Of a DNA stretch of 64,000 bases, positions 21,917 to 33,412 are shown piece after piece. Under the pieces are notes generated by a model. That model ran no database searches. It was not told the origin of the DNA and saw only the letters and a list, made by a program, of their open reading frames with translations. How positions within the stretch are numbered: position 1 is the first letter of the stretch; each line of letters begins with the position of its first letter. The stretch covers positions 49,389,098 to 49,453,097 of the forward strand of contig JBANSL010000020.1 in the NCBI GenBank assembly GCA_037127255.1, read 5' to 3'. This stretch comes from Persicaria tinctoria (taxonomy: Eukaryota > Streptophyta > Magnoliopsida > Caryophyllales > Polygonaceae). Position numbers and translations under genes: made by a program.

Positions 21917-23720
21917 CTGCAGAGGGTCATTAATTAACATAAAGCATATAAATGTTTAATTGATATAAGAAATTCATTTAACTTCATCAAAAATGTATAA
22001 TGAATTCTACATTCTCAAAACACCATCCTTACATATAATATTATATCTGAATAAAAAATGAGAGCTTGAGCCTGCCACAAGTAGCTTATAGCAACAGTAC
22101 AAAACGTACATGAAAAGACTTACAAGCAAAAATAAACATGTTAATCAAACTCTAGTCACTATATGTTGTAAGCCCGTCCCCTGATCTCCTTGTATTTCCT
22201 GTAACCCCTACTGCTGATTTGTGTGCAATTCTTATGCCCAACACCCTACATCAGTAAATACTCCAAGATGCTGCAGAAATATTGCTTCTTGAGGACAAGT
22301 CGGAAATTGCATTAGTCCAACATCAACCATCAATAGAAAGTAACACCCCAGTGATATTACTAACATTATTAAGCAAGAAGCTCGTATAATGGCATCCAGA
22401 AGAACAAAGTTAACATTATTAAGCATCAATACAAAGGTTCCATAAGAATCAGTAATCTAAAATTGCAGCAGAATCACAAATCTAAATTAGTAGGCTAAGC
22501 CAAAAGTTGATAGCAATTAATAGCAAACAATTCAGATGATTCCAAGAGGGAATGTGGTTAAAATCACCCTGATTCCAATTCACCTATTTTAGAGTTGTTA
22601 AAAGAAAAAAGATGAGAGAAAGAAACTATCAATCCAGAAATACATTCTGTAATAGGTGTTTATGCCTAATGCCAGAGAATACATTCTGCTAGAACATCAA
22701 TAATGATAGGACTCAAAAGTAAAACCAAACGCAAAAATAATATATTAGATTAATAGCCTTTCTTTGTAGCTTTAAGCATGATTCCAATCTATTAGAAAAG
22801 AAATTTTACCTCGAGTAGCAGCATCCACACCTCTTCTTTGCCAAAACCAAAATCATATACATTCCTATTCTCTCACATAAGACACTAAATCACAACATAC
22901 CACATGAATGCAAGCATCAAACTTGTCCCAATCCCAAAAGCCGAAATTACAGCTCACAAATTGAAGTAGATTTCTAAAACCTAAATTTCTCACAAACCCT
23001 AAATTTCTAAAAACCTCACAACAATCACAAAAATTGGTTTACAAATCTGAAATTACAACTATAATATAACAAATTATTGATTATAGAAAGGGATTAACAC
23101 AAATAAAATGTGAAATTTTGCCAAAATAAAAATAAATCGAACCTACACTGTTACTGTTATTGCTTCGTGATTTCCTGTGGCCTGTGAGGCGTTGAGGCCG
23201 TGAGGCGGCTGAGAGAGACGGCGGCGACGCTTGGCAGTGGCTGCAACAGAGGGAGGCGGATGCGGGGGAGGGAGGCGGCGCTGGGCAGTGGATCTGGGAC
23301 TCTAGGAGTGAGGGCGAGAGAGCGAGGAGCAACGCAGGGATCGGACTGAGACCGTGAGGCGGTTGCAGAAAAGGGAGGTGACTCCGGGCAGGGGCTGCGG
23401 GAGAGGAAGGCGGCTGCGTGGGAGGGAGGCAGCGCTGCCGGTAGGCAGTGGATCTGGACTAGGAGCGAGAGCGCTGCCGACGGAGAGCGAGAGCGAGATC
23501 TGGACTGTGGAGCAACCCGCGTACGGACAAAGCCACCGCCGACAGTAATCGGAGGACGAAGACACAAACTGGCGGAGATTGATGGAGAGATCGAAGAACA
23601 GAGATGGGAGAACGAAGAGGAAGAAGGCGAGATCACCTGAGAACGCGTGAGCAGAGCGGATGGAGTAACCGAGGAAAGGTCGGGAAAGTGAATAAGCAAT
23701 TAAGAAGGGCGAAGCAACCT

Positions 23721-24331
23721 AATAAAACATTTAATGGGCCTATCTAGCTAACCAACTATGCTTAAAGGTCCATTTCAACAAATTCCCTTTTTTTTAAATT
23801 CAATTTTTAGAGTTGCTTGTTTTTTTTAAGGAATCTTTCCCAATTTATGGTCTTATCATATGCTCTTAATTAAGGTATAGGATAGAAAAACCGATGATAA
23901 TAAAATATAGATATATAGAAAGATTTGCATGCCTAATTGTAGTTTTTTATTTGTAATAGTTTATTGTGTTCGATCATTAATACATTATACTTTGTCTTTT
24001 TTGTTATGCATCAATATCAATATATTACATAATACTTTCAAAAAACTAGCATATACCTTGTTATACATCTGATGTGATCATTAAAAAATAACTAACTTCC
24101 AACATTTTACACTTTTTCAAAACTTGTTATACACCTGATGTGATCATTAAAAAATAACTAACTTCCAACATTTTACATATAGTTTTAAATAAAATAAATA
24201 TAAGATTTTTTTTTTGTTTGGTGAACTATATATATAACGATTTCTAGCTATATATAAAATCAACTCAAACAGTACGACGTCGTACTCTAAATTATGAACA
24301 GAGTTTCAAACTAAATGTAATTAATTAATTA
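23721..24331. other. AT-rich intergenic with a 66-bp tandem duplication
   Basis: There is no gene. A 66-bp unit beginning cttgttatacatctgatgtg is repeated in tandem at about 24057-24122 and 24123-24178 with few differences. Confidence 0.7.
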
Positions 24332-24880
24332 AGAGCAACCCCAACAGTTTCTCCATATTAAGTTTTTAGGGAATGTTAAGACTGGTTTTGATCCAATAGG
24401 TTCTCCATTATATTTTTCAAAATAGAGAATGAGGAGAAAAAATAGAGATCATTCCCTGAATTTGAAGAAACCTCTATATATTTTGGAGTAAACTCCAAAA
24501 TGAAAAAGCTGTTGGAATTTGCCTCCAAAAAAAATCAGAATATGTGATTTATAAATCTCCATTTTAGAGAATTTTTTAGGGAAACTCTTGGGCATGCTCT
24601 ACACCTCCTCAGCTCGATTCCTGATTTCAATTCCAATTCCCTGTTAGAGAAGTCCAACATCTTCTCTAAAAAGTTATCCAAAATAGAGAATTAGAAATCA
24701 CATATTCTGAACTTTTTAGGGTTGAATTACAACAGATTCTTCATTATGGAGTTTTTCCTAAAATATATAAAGTTTTTCCCAAATTTAGGGAATGATCTCA
24801 TTTTTTCTTCCTATTCTTTATTTTAGAGAATGTAATGGGGAAGCCGTTAGATCAAAATCAATCTTAATATTCTCCAAAAA
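24332..24880. repeat. Inverted pair of related MITEs
   Basis: A MITE-like unit (24332-24605) has imperfect terminal inverted repeats, GAGCAACCCCAACAGTTTC against ...CTTGGGCATGCTC. It is followed by a second copy in the opposite orientation (about 24645-24880). Sequences such as agaatgaggagaaaaaatag and its inverted counterpart near 24795-24830 pair over most of the length. A transcript could fold into a hairpin of roughly 500 nt. Similar GAGCATCCCCAAC ends are common in plant MITEs. Confidence 0.65.
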
Positions 24881-25240
24881 TTCAATACGAAGAATTTGTT
24901 TGGGTTGCTTTTAGGGTTTGAATTTTGTAGCTGGATTAAAGTAGATGATAATATTGTAAATACACTACACTGGCATATATGACACTTGATCGGGTTCGAA
25001 TTAAGAGCCACCTCGATCGGTCATTTTAATTAAACTTAGTACGTACCATTATTACATACCGCGGGTATCTCTTTGAACATCAAGAACACGTAATCTACCA
25101 AGACTAATTTAAAAGAAAAGACGTGCGCAGCTAACCGATCGAGAACAATAAACCCTAAAAATGTAAAATCGGGCTTACACGAATCAGATCTATATTATAT
25201 GCTGGGCTTCTAGCACATGTGAGGTCAATCCCATGGATCA
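24881..25240. other. SAUR 3' flank
   Basis: This lies downstream of the minus-strand SAUR gene and would include its 3' untranslated region. I see no other gene and no confident polyadenylation signal. Confidence 0.45.
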
Positions 25241-25540
25241 CTAGCTGGTCTTGAAGGGCAAGTTCTTGATAAGATCCCTGAAGGAATCGGGGTCGCAGGG
25301 GATGCGGAGGACGCCCTCCTGGTCGTACCCGAACTCCTCCGCCGACATCTCCAAGAGGGCCACGATCGACGGATGTCCGATGAACTGCGCCGGGATCAGG
25401 AACCTCTCTCCGTCAACAGCCCCGTCGACCCCCGGGCCCACCAACACCGGCACGTACCCCTTCCTCGTCCTGCCGTGGCTGCTGCCTTCCCCGCCTCTCG
25501 GAGGAGACGGCGTCCTCATCGGGTTTGTTCTCCGCCCCAT
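25241..25540 (-). CDS. SAUR family protein
   Basis: This 99-residue single-exon protein belongs to the small auxin up RNA family (auxin-inducible domain). The core spans about residues 28-90: GYVPVLVG, then RFLIPAQFIGHPSIVALLE, then AEEFGYDQEGVLRIPCD and a final F..L segment. SAURs are typically 80-150 residues and intronless, as here. Family members promote cell expansion by inhibiting PP2C.D phosphatases, which keeps plasma-membrane proton pumps active. The N-terminal 27 residues are basic, rich in Gly, Pro and Ser, and variable, as in the family. The start is the first methionine after a TATA-like upstream region, and the frame closes with TAG. It stands alone rather than in a SAUR cluster. 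No canonical TGTCTC auxin element was found in the first few hundred bases upstream. Confidence 0.93.
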   Translation of the reverse strand: MGRRTNPMRTPSPPRGGEGSSHGRTRKGYVPVLVGPGVDGAVDGERFLIPAQFIGHPSIVALLEMSAEEFGYDQEGVLRIPCDPDSFRDLIKNLPFKTS

Positions 25541-25593
25541 CGTGTATATATACAGCTGACCGGACTTGTGTTGCCTCTAATATATCTTTCACA

Positions 25594-25606
25594 TATATAT
25601 ATACAC
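25594..25606 (-). promoter_or_regulatory. Candidate TATA box of the SAUR gene
   Basis: On the minus strand a TATATATATATG run lies about 55-65 bases upstream of the start codon, leaving room for a short leader. A second TATATATAC lies directly before the start codon (about 25541-25553) and is too close to be the main TATA box. Confidence 0.45.
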
Positions 25607-26182
25607 ACATATAGAGATAGTATTATATATGTATTGAAGGAGGGTGATGAGTAGGGGTATTTCTATGTATGAAATGAATTAAAGGGCCCGGGAGTCAACT
25701 GTAATTAGTAGAACTGTGTTAATTAAGGCTTAATATATATATATATATAAAATTAAAAATTAATAAATGTATATGTATAGGGAGGATGTAAATGGGTTGT
25801 GTTGGGTCGTGATAGATGTTCTGGTTAAATTTGAATGAAGGGTCAGCGGTAAACGATGAGTACTGAAGGTCAACGCTACCTCTTTCCTCTGATCTCATAC
25901 AGTCAACTTGATGCACGCCCATCCTTTTTATGTACATTTACTTTCTACCCGGCCTCGGTAATTAATTAATTAATTAATCCTCCTTTTATTTTGTTTGTTA
26001 GCTAGGGATTAGGGATTAGGGAGTAGTATGGAGTCAGCTAAGATAAGATTTGAGTCAAGCTTATCCACGATTTTACCTCAATCTCAAAAATCGATCAGAT
26101 ACATATATATAGATGAGTGAAGGTGAGTTTGACAAGAAACCATCGTTTCTAATATTTCCTTTAAGTTACTGTATAAAATTAA
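25607..26182. other. SAUR upstream region
   Basis: This is intergenic and AT-rich with a TA microsatellite (about 25736-25749) and a taattaattaatta run near 25960. The repeated word agggattagggagtag near 26005 is short. No gene was found. Confidence 0.5.
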
Positions 26183-26711
26183 TATGACTCCCGCGTCATG
26201 GTGCGTTTTTTTTAAATTAAAATATTATATATAAAAATATTAATAAATATTTAAGATAAAAATCATTAAAAAAAATTTTACAATAAATGTATCTTATAAT
26301 TATCTCAGAAAATGATTTTTTAAAAATCTTATGTAAAGCATAATACATAAATATAAATATTTTAAATTACTCAGTAATAATAATATCAATATCATTATAA
26401 CATTGTTTAAATATGATGTGTTATAATCAATAGTTATATTCAATGTTTTGAATTAAGCCCAATAGTTAGTAAATAAATTTGATTGAGCTCAATAGTTATA
26501 TTAGATTGAATACAATGTTTTGAATTAAGCCCAATTGTTAGTAAAATAAAAGAAAAAAGAGAATTAGAGGAGAAAGAAGAAAAAAATGAGAATTAAAGAA
26601 AATCAAAGAAAAATGGGAAAATAAAAATGATTAGTTAAGACTCCTAAAATGCCTCTAAGATTGACACATCATCCTAAACTCTTCTAAATTAAGAGTTTAT
26701 ATAGATATAGA
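26183..26711 (-). mobile_element. Small non-autonomous Helitron, decayed
   Basis: It is homologous to the clearer element at 31928-32675. It shares the 5' start TCTATAT...AAACTCTTAATTTAGAA (minus strand), the cctctaagattgacac words and the ttcaatgttttgaattaa segment. The 3' end has the GC-rich stem region (GCACCATGACGCGGG), but the terminal CTAG is changed to CATA. No coding sequence is present. Confidence 0.58.
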
Positions 26712-27700
26712 TAACTAAACCCTCGGTTTCAGCCTACAAAAAATTATTGAAAAAATTCTCTAAATTTAAAGGAAGGGTTAAAATATGTAAAATTAAACAC
26801 ATTCACCCCTTCCAGTGCCTACCTATTTGTTCATTGGTTGTTGTCTATTGATTTAATTAAGTTATTGTAATTTTATTTATTAAATTATGAATTTATGCAA
26901 TTATTATATTGTATAATAAATGTAGAAATTTGTATAATAGAGAAGTTGTTGGAGTTGTGTAATTTTTTTATAGATATTTTGCTATTTTGTTCTTTATTTT
27001 ATAGATTTTTTGGAGGGACTGTTACAAATCTAGTTAATTTTTAAGTTAAGATTTATGGATCAATATTCTAATCATTACTCTCCTTCCCTCGTTTTCCATA
27101 TAAAATTTATTTCCTTTCACCCCATTTACGATACCAATTTAAATAACTTCACCTCCCCTTCTATTTTGATTAATTTTTTAAACTTCCAACACATCCAGTC
27201 TAGATATGTTGATATACACTTGAATGTTGTTCTTCTTTAAGTCGAGCATCTTAATCTCTTCATAGCTCACTCTTTCTTTCTTTTTCACCTATTTTGATAT
27301 ATCATTTTAATTAAAGTCGATTGAGTCTGATGGAGACAATACATTTGAGGAAGGTCATGTATTAATGTATACAAATGTCCACATATCCTATGCCCTTTGA
27401 TAAGAGGTTACAAATAGAAAGATTTTTTAAATTTAAATAATTTTAATAATTTTTAATAATGTTTTTCTAGAGTCCATGCATCCAAATATAGAGAATCTTT
27501 CCAAATTTGAGCTGCTTATCCTATGCTCTTCGGAAATAGGATAGAAAAACCGTTTCAAATAATTCCTAAATCTATATTATAGTTTTAGAAAAAAGCCAGA
27601 AAAATGTGGAGTTGTGTAGTAAATGTATTAGGTGAGTTTCTTCCTTTTTTGCCTAAAATTTCTACCGCAAGAAACAAACAGTCTAATTATTTATTTATTT
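26712..27700. other. AT-rich intergenic, nothing clear
   Basis: No gene is visible. A word family around gaatctttcc...ataggatagaaaaaccg occurs near 27490-27550 and is also seen near 23830-23890 and 47450-47550, so an unclassified short repeat family is present. Confidence 0.45.
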
Positions 27701-28161
27701 TTTACCTAAGAGTTTTCCATTTTCTTCTGGTTTAGTAGTCTCTGCTGATAGATCTGTTTGAACAAATACCTCGGTGATTTATGCCGAAAATTTCGGATTC
27801 AGAAAGGGTTTGTTACGGGTAAAGGAGTTGCAACTATCTACACTTCTGATCGAATGAGACAACTTACTAGTGATAAAAGCTCTACTGGGGATTGGAAATG
27901 CCCCTGGACAATAGAGATGCTACAAACTGATATATTGTCTGATATCTCGTCCTTTACTTATATTGTTATTCGTCATATTTTCAGGAAATCGAATGTTGTG
28001 GCTGACTACCTTGCTCGTAGTGCCCATGTATCCCCTGCCGACGTTTGCTGTGAGGATGATCCAGAACTGCTAGTTCTCGTCCAGAAGGATGCGCTAGGAA
28101 GGACCTCTGCTGCGGCCGACCCGACCTAATTCTTATCTTGCCAAAAAAAAAAAAAAAAAAA
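27701..28161 (+). mobile_element. 5'-truncated LINE, RNase H end
   Basis: A 123-codon frame (27758-28129) ends with YIVIRHIFRKSNVVADYLAR. This matches the C-terminal part of the plant-type RNase H domain found at the end of L1-type LINE polyproteins (HVFREANRVADYLA). The stop codon is followed at once by a run of about 20 A residues (28141-28161), the expected LINE tail. Only the tail end of the element is present, and a target duplication was not found. Confidence 0.72.
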
Positions 28162-29949
28162 ATGGAGTGTCCGTGGGCCGTATCGTACGGGTCAATGTTC
28201 ACCCAAACAACAGTTAGTCAAAAGTTTGCATCTTTACCATTGTCAGGAATGGTGTTTTGGCTCAATACTACTTTTTTTTTTCATAGTGCTCTTTCCAGCC
28301 ATGGAATTTTTTTCTAATAGTCAAATTTGATATATATTTCATTTAATTATTTTTTAAAAGTAATTACTTAAGCTACAAATTTAGTCGCACTATACACATT
28401 GTGATTGTTAACTATACATAAGATGACCAAAAAAATAGCTATCTGGGGACCAAACATTTGGGTTTGCCGCCCTCATATATATTATATTACAAAGGGGTGA
28501 TAGCCGCTACTTCATTTTGGAAGTTTCGGATTTTAGTTGATGTGAATTTTTACTAGATTCGGTGGTGTTTAGATGTCGAAATATGGATGAGTAATTGTTA
28601 AGGTGTGGGTTGATATTGATTAGAAAAAACACTTTATATCGGTTACAAGACAAAAAATATTGATTATTTATAAAAGTAGCTAACACCTTCTTTTTTAATT
28701 AAAAAAAAAAAACAGCTCCAAATTGTTTCCACTTCCATCTTAAAAGAGACAGTTTTCCATTTGTGGTTAGTTTGATATCCATTTGCTGTGTAATATTTAA
28801 AAAAACAATTAAAGAAATTTAATTTTGAAAATCTAAACCGAGTGGATACACTTTTTAAATGAATATGTTACACGGAAACAGGAATCAGAAGGAAAGCGGA
28901 AACGAAAAAACGATAATCCAAATATTTGTAGGAAACAAAAACGCCGAGAAAACGGCAACCTGAATTATATGTTCATTTAAAGGTCTAAATAAGAGTAATA
29001 AATGTATCACTATGTCAATGATGTCTTACACATAGAATGCAACATTAGGCTACAAATTGAAATGTTTAATACTGTGATAAACAGAGTCCTTACTCCTTAA
29101 CATAAATCAATATAGCCATGTCAAACATCTTACATGTCCTTACTCCTCTTCGACTTCATCAGCTGCAAAGTCGGTTTGTTGGCTTTGTTCAACCTTATGA
29201 CTTCTACTAGGATCGCTAATTGTATTTGAAGATGACATAGTGAGAGCCAAGAAGAAGAGAATTGAGCAAGTGAGAGTTTACCAGGATAGCACACCGAGTA
29301 GAGAAAGAGAGGGGGTCGTGGAAAGGGAGGAGAGGAGGGAAGACCAGAAATAGAAGAGAAGGAGGCGGCAAGGTTAGAGAAAAACGGGAGTTTCAAACGA
29401 GAGGAAGAAGAAGCATGATTTAAACTTTAGATTTTTTCCCTTCAATTATAAAATTATTGAAAACATCACCTAGTAAGGTATAAACGTTTCTAACAAAGCA
29501 AAAAAGGTCAAGGTTTAACAATTTTTTAGTCAACGAAATGGTCAAAGTTTTTAACCTCTCCTAAATATTTCTGAGGCGTTTGACTGTAGTTTCAGAATTT
29601 CTTCATATTTAAAAGAAAAAATGACCAAGAATAATACCAACTATCGCTCGTGAACCAAAAATAATACGAAGTTTAAAATTCACTAATTAGTATACAAACT
29701 ATCTTATATTAAACCAATATCAACACAATAGCTAAAATTTACCAATGAAAAATAATCTGGACTTAAAATATAATTAACAAAAAGTTTGGGAGAAATTGTA
29801 AAATTAAAAGAACTCATCTTCATCAATGGAGGCTCGAGCAAGGATGGGAAGGGAACCCTAAATCTGAAATTTGAAGGGTTTTTGTTTGAATTAGCCATCA
29901 AAGTTAACAAATTTGAAATTCCTATCTTAAAATCTACTAAAGCCCTTCC
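28162..29949. other. Intergenic, no recognised gene
   Basis: This stretch is AT-rich with one GC-moderate patch at 29190-29400 (minus-strand frame of 88 codons, rich in Ser, Pro and Leu). No domain is recognisable in it. The rest is low-complexity A/T sequence. Confidence 0.45.
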
Positions 29950-30392
29950 TTAATTGAAAGAAAAAATCAGATGGAAATTTTGTGTTCTTCGTAGTTGAGG
30001 TTGCAGGGTGGAAGGGACGGTGTTGAGAGACGTCGTGGCGGTGACAGTGAGCGAGCACAGAGACGAACTGCGAGAAGACGGTGCAGGCGTCGGCCTCGGA
30101 GAAGGGAGCGGCTGCGGAGAGGCGGTCGAAGAGGGTGGAGGACTCGCTGAGGTCGGAGACAATGACGGCGGTGGGAGTCGGAGCTCCTGCGTAGAGGTTG
30201 TAGATCTGGAGGATCTTGGGGTGCGGGAAGAGGAGGAGGAGGAAGAGTTCGGGGTGCGTCGAGGGAGTCGCCGGCGAGAGAGCGCTTGTCGAGGGACTTG
30301 ACAACGAAGGAGGCACCGGAGGAGGGGGAGAAGCGGCGGTGGAAAGGAGGAAGATGATGAACAGTCACACCAATTTTACAAAATTTTCCCAA
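29950..30392 (-). pseudogene. PEP-carboxylase-kinase-like fragment
   Basis: Two overlapping minus-strand frames give adjacent parts of a protein-kinase N-lobe. One has FVVKSLDKRSLAGDS, the VAIK-type ATP-binding lysine strand. The other has PHPKILQIYNLY, then VSDLSESSTLFDRL and FSEADACTVFSQFVSVLAHCH, ending at a corrupted HRD loop. Spacing and words fit phosphoenolpyruvate carboxylase kinase and related CDPK-type kinases (HPNILQIHNVYE, LCDPSTLFDRI). A frameshift separates the two parts. The catalytic and activation loops and the C-lobe are missing, so it cannot be an active kinase. Confidence 0.72.
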
Positions 30393-30414
30393 ATTTCTTA
30401 TTAATTATATTTTG

Positions 30415-31385
30415 GCCAAATTGCAGGAAACCACCCTTTAAATAGAGCGATTTGTAATAAACCACCCTTTAAATTTAAAATTGCAGAAAATCACCCACTA
30501 AAGCATAATTGATTGCAAATCACCACCTGTCTCATTTTACCGTCAACTTTTCCATTTAGATGTTGTTAACATGTGGAAAATTACCCTTATAACCCTATAG
30601 TTTCATTGGATTTTGAACGGAGAATTTGGGGAAAATTTTGGAATTGACTTTGGAAAGCTCGTACAAGTCTACAAGATCCCCAATTTGAACAAGAGGAAGA
30701 TAGATGAAATTGAAGAATGAGCAACCTAGTAGCAGTCTAGCAGATGCAATTGAATGGGGAAGAATGGGACATTGAACCAGAAGAGAGCAATGAAATGGGG
30801 GAATTTGAGGATTAGCCTATTTTATTTTATTTTTCAAATAGATCGATTTTCCGCTACTTCACCACCGCAATACCGAGGAGGAAGATCTACTGGCAATGAC
30901 TTCGAACTCGGTCGGAAGTAGTGGTTGTGCTCGCCGTCGAGTGCTTCTTGTCGGATTGCTTCCCGTAGCCGATGACGGTGGTCGTCGTGGTGGAGCTCGG
31001 TGATGTCTAGTGATTCCAACGGCTGAAAAGTGCTTGGATGTTCCAAACCCTTAACCCTTGAATGATTTTCTCAATTTATGCTTTTTTTTTCTGGCAAGAA
31101 GAAGCCATAGGCCGGGTTGGAATGTTCCAAACCTTTAACCCTTGAATATGTATTGTACTGCTACTTTTGATTAGAAGCTTATGGCATCCTTGTGAAAATT
31201 TGATAACCAAATAAGGGTGTTTTAGTCTTTTAAGTAAAAGATGGATGAAACCCTAACATAATCAAAGGGTGGGTGGTGATTTGCAAACATTTGGGCTTTA
31301 GTGGGTGGTTTACTGCAATTTTACATTTAAGGGGTGGTTTAATGCAAATCGCCCTATCTAAAGGGTGGTTTCCTGCAATTTAGCC
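30415..31385. mobile_element. TIR element with long inverted ends
   Basis: About 120 bp at each end are inverted repeats (30415-30535 and 31270-31385). Both carry GGCYAAATTGCAGGAAACC, accacccttta and tttgcaaatcaccacc. The ends resemble Mutator-like foldback or Pack elements. A matching 9-bp duplication was not found, because the right end abuts a SINE tail. The interior (30600-31050) holds a moderately GC-rich 70-codon minus-strand frame of unknown identity, possibly a captured exon. Confidence 0.65.
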
Positions 31386-31386
31386 T

Positions 31387-31651
31387 CTTTTTTTTTTTCT
31401 TTAATTTATTTATTTATTTATTTATTTGATGACGTGGAGGTTCCGAGGTTATCGACTAGTCCTCCACGGGCCGAGCACTAGCCTACAAAGCACTCGAGCC
31501 GGGTAAGCCAAGCGGCAAGCCGCAAGACAGGCTAACCCATGTCATGGCAAACCAAGGCATGAGTACCCACTCAAGCACAAATTGCTCCTAGTGGGATTTG
31601 AACCCTTGACCTCATTGTAGTGAGGCACAAGGAAGCACCTCACTCTTACCA
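31387..31651 (-). mobile_element. tRNA-derived SINE
   Basis: Read on the minus strand it begins with an A-box-like TGGTAAGAGTGAGG and a B-box GGTTCAAATCC about 40 bases later. It then has a unique body and ends in an AAATAAATAAATAAA-type tail. The 7-bp direct repeat TTAGCCT flanks it (31380-31386 and 31652-31658). It sits at the edge of the adjacent TIR element. Confidence 0.7.
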
Positions 31652-31927
31652 TTAGCCTTTAAAATATTACACCGCTCATCCATCCATAACTTTAAAATTA
31701 CGATTTTTGGACTAAGTATAACTTTTGGACACTATATTTTTTTTTTTTTTCCGAAACTTCAGGGTGACCGGGTGAAATATCTGAATCTCTTGCCTATCAT
31801 GTGAATCACGCGAAATCCCATGATTATCTCGCGAAATTTCCGTTTTTTAAATATATTTTTATTAGTTAAAAATATAAATTGGATTAAACCTTGTTTTAAA
31901 TCGTGTTTTATCCTAAATTAATTATAA

Positions 31928-32675
31928 CTAGTACAATTCCCGCGCCATGCCGCGGTTTTTTAAAACTAAAATATTAATAATATATATAAATATATTATAA
32001 AATACTAATAAAACTTAAGATAAAAAAAAAACTTTACTTTACCATAAATGTATCTTATAATTCTGAAATAATTTTTTTTATATCTCGTCTAAAGTATAAT
32101 ACATAAATGTAGATATTTTAAATCACCCGGTAATAATAATATCAATATCATTGTAATTTTTTTAGAAATTTAGAAATCTGAATTATGCATTTAAATGTGA
32201 TGTGTCACAACTAATAATTATATTCAATGTTTTGAATTAAACTCAATAGTTAGTACATAAATGTGAGTTAAGCCTAATGGTTATACGGAGTATTAGATTG
32301 AATTCAATGTTTTGAATTAAACCCAATTGTTAGTAAATATGTTAAGAATAAAAGAGAATGGAGTATTAAAAATAATTAATGGAAAAAAGAGAAAAGGAGA
32401 AATAAAAAATCAAGGAAAAAAAGATAATTGGTTAATATTCCTAAAACTCCTTTAAGATTGACATGTAAGCAAAGTTTTCTAAATTAAGGTTATATATAGA
32501 TTGTTAGTAAATATGTTAAGAATAAAAGAGAATGAATGATTAAAAAAAATTAATGGAAAAAAGAGAAAAGGAGAAATAAAAAAATCAAGAAAAAAAACAT
32601 AATTTGTTAATATTCCTAAAACTCCTCTAAGATTGACACGTAAGCAAAGTATTCTAAATTAAGGTTATATATAGA
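31928..32675 (-). mobile_element. Non-autonomous Helitron, 748 bp
   Basis: On the minus strand it starts with TC (TCTATATATAACC) after a host A. It ends with a GC-rich hairpin (CCGCGGCATGGCGCGGG) followed a few bases later by CTAG and a host T. These are the diagnostic Helitron features: 5' TC, 3' hairpin plus CTRR, insertion between A and T, and no duplication. An internal duplication of about 170 bp repeats the 5' part (about 32330-32500 and 32500-32675). There is no Rep/helicase gene. Confidence 0.78.
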
Positions 32676-33395
32676 TTTGCTGTTTTTTTTATCCACTTTT
32701 AGATTTTATTTCTTGTGAATGAAGTGATATCCCTATAAATTTTGAATATTTTTATAAACATTTTCAAATTGTGATTTTTTTTATAAATTTTTATTTTCTT
32801 TGAATATTTTGAGAAAAAAAGATTCCCTGGTTAATTAAAAATAGGTAATCCAGTTGGTTAATTATGTGACTTGTCGTTGTAATAGAATTCAAATGCTTGC
32901 TCGTTTATTCCTAACATGAAATAAATGTAAGCCGTCTATATTTATACATAAACACTGTACAATAGTTTTGTTCGTCAATATTTCCTAATTAATTATCACT
33001 TTCTAATTGCAAGTCCACTTTCAAATAAAGTTCCCCACTTTACCCCGTAAACCGGACTCCTTGAGTCCTTGTTGGTACATCAGTGCAATCCGTGAGGCTT
33101 CGATCTTCAACATTTGACGATCGGGATTTAGGTTTTGAAATCTCTTTTTTAATAGGAAAATAAAAGTGAAATAAAATGGCTTAGTAAATAATGAATTTTA
33201 TATTGACTTAGGATAGAGTTGTGAAAATATATGTATTTAGGTATTATAATTGATAAAATATTATTTACAAATTCATATTTTAAATTTATTTACTTTTAAT
33301 TTAAAAGTTCACTAATCATTTAATAACTCTATATAAATTAGATGTCATATTGCTAATATAAATATTTTTTTACACGATCTTTCTATACTATATCA
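32676..33395. other. AT-rich intergenic, nothing seen
   Basis: No gene or clear element boundary is present before the retroposon that starts at 33413. Confidence 0.5.
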
Positions 33396-33412
33396 TAAAA
33401 GCATAGGATAAA
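33396..33412 (+). repeat. Left 17-bp target duplication of a LINE-like retroposon
   Basis: The 17 bases ATAAAAGCATAGGATAA are repeated exactly at 47404-47420, about 14 kb away. This length is typical of LINE target duplications. Confidence 0.8.

Larger units (their letters stand above)
20700..23720 (-). mobile_element. TGATGCCA repeat element with captured exon
   Basis: Three parts share their order and orientation with the copy at 58830-60450, which lies on the other strand. The first is an outer segment with ttaattag, ccttcccaat and TTGACC words. The second is a long degenerate array of TGATGCCA plus T-runs (about 20980-21670). The third is a GC-rich part (23150-23700 here). No transposase is present, so it would be non-autonomous. 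Outer ends and target duplication were not resolved. The interior 21920-23150 is exon/intron-like, but only one protein fragment is recognisable. The 180-residue frame in the GC-rich part is low-complexity (Ser, Pro, Leu) and is not called. Confidence 0.5.

Noticed and set aside
23157..23699. 180-codon Ser/Pro/Leu-rich frame
   Set aside because: It is low complexity, with competing open frames in the same GC-rich patch and no recognisable domain. It belongs to a repeat element.
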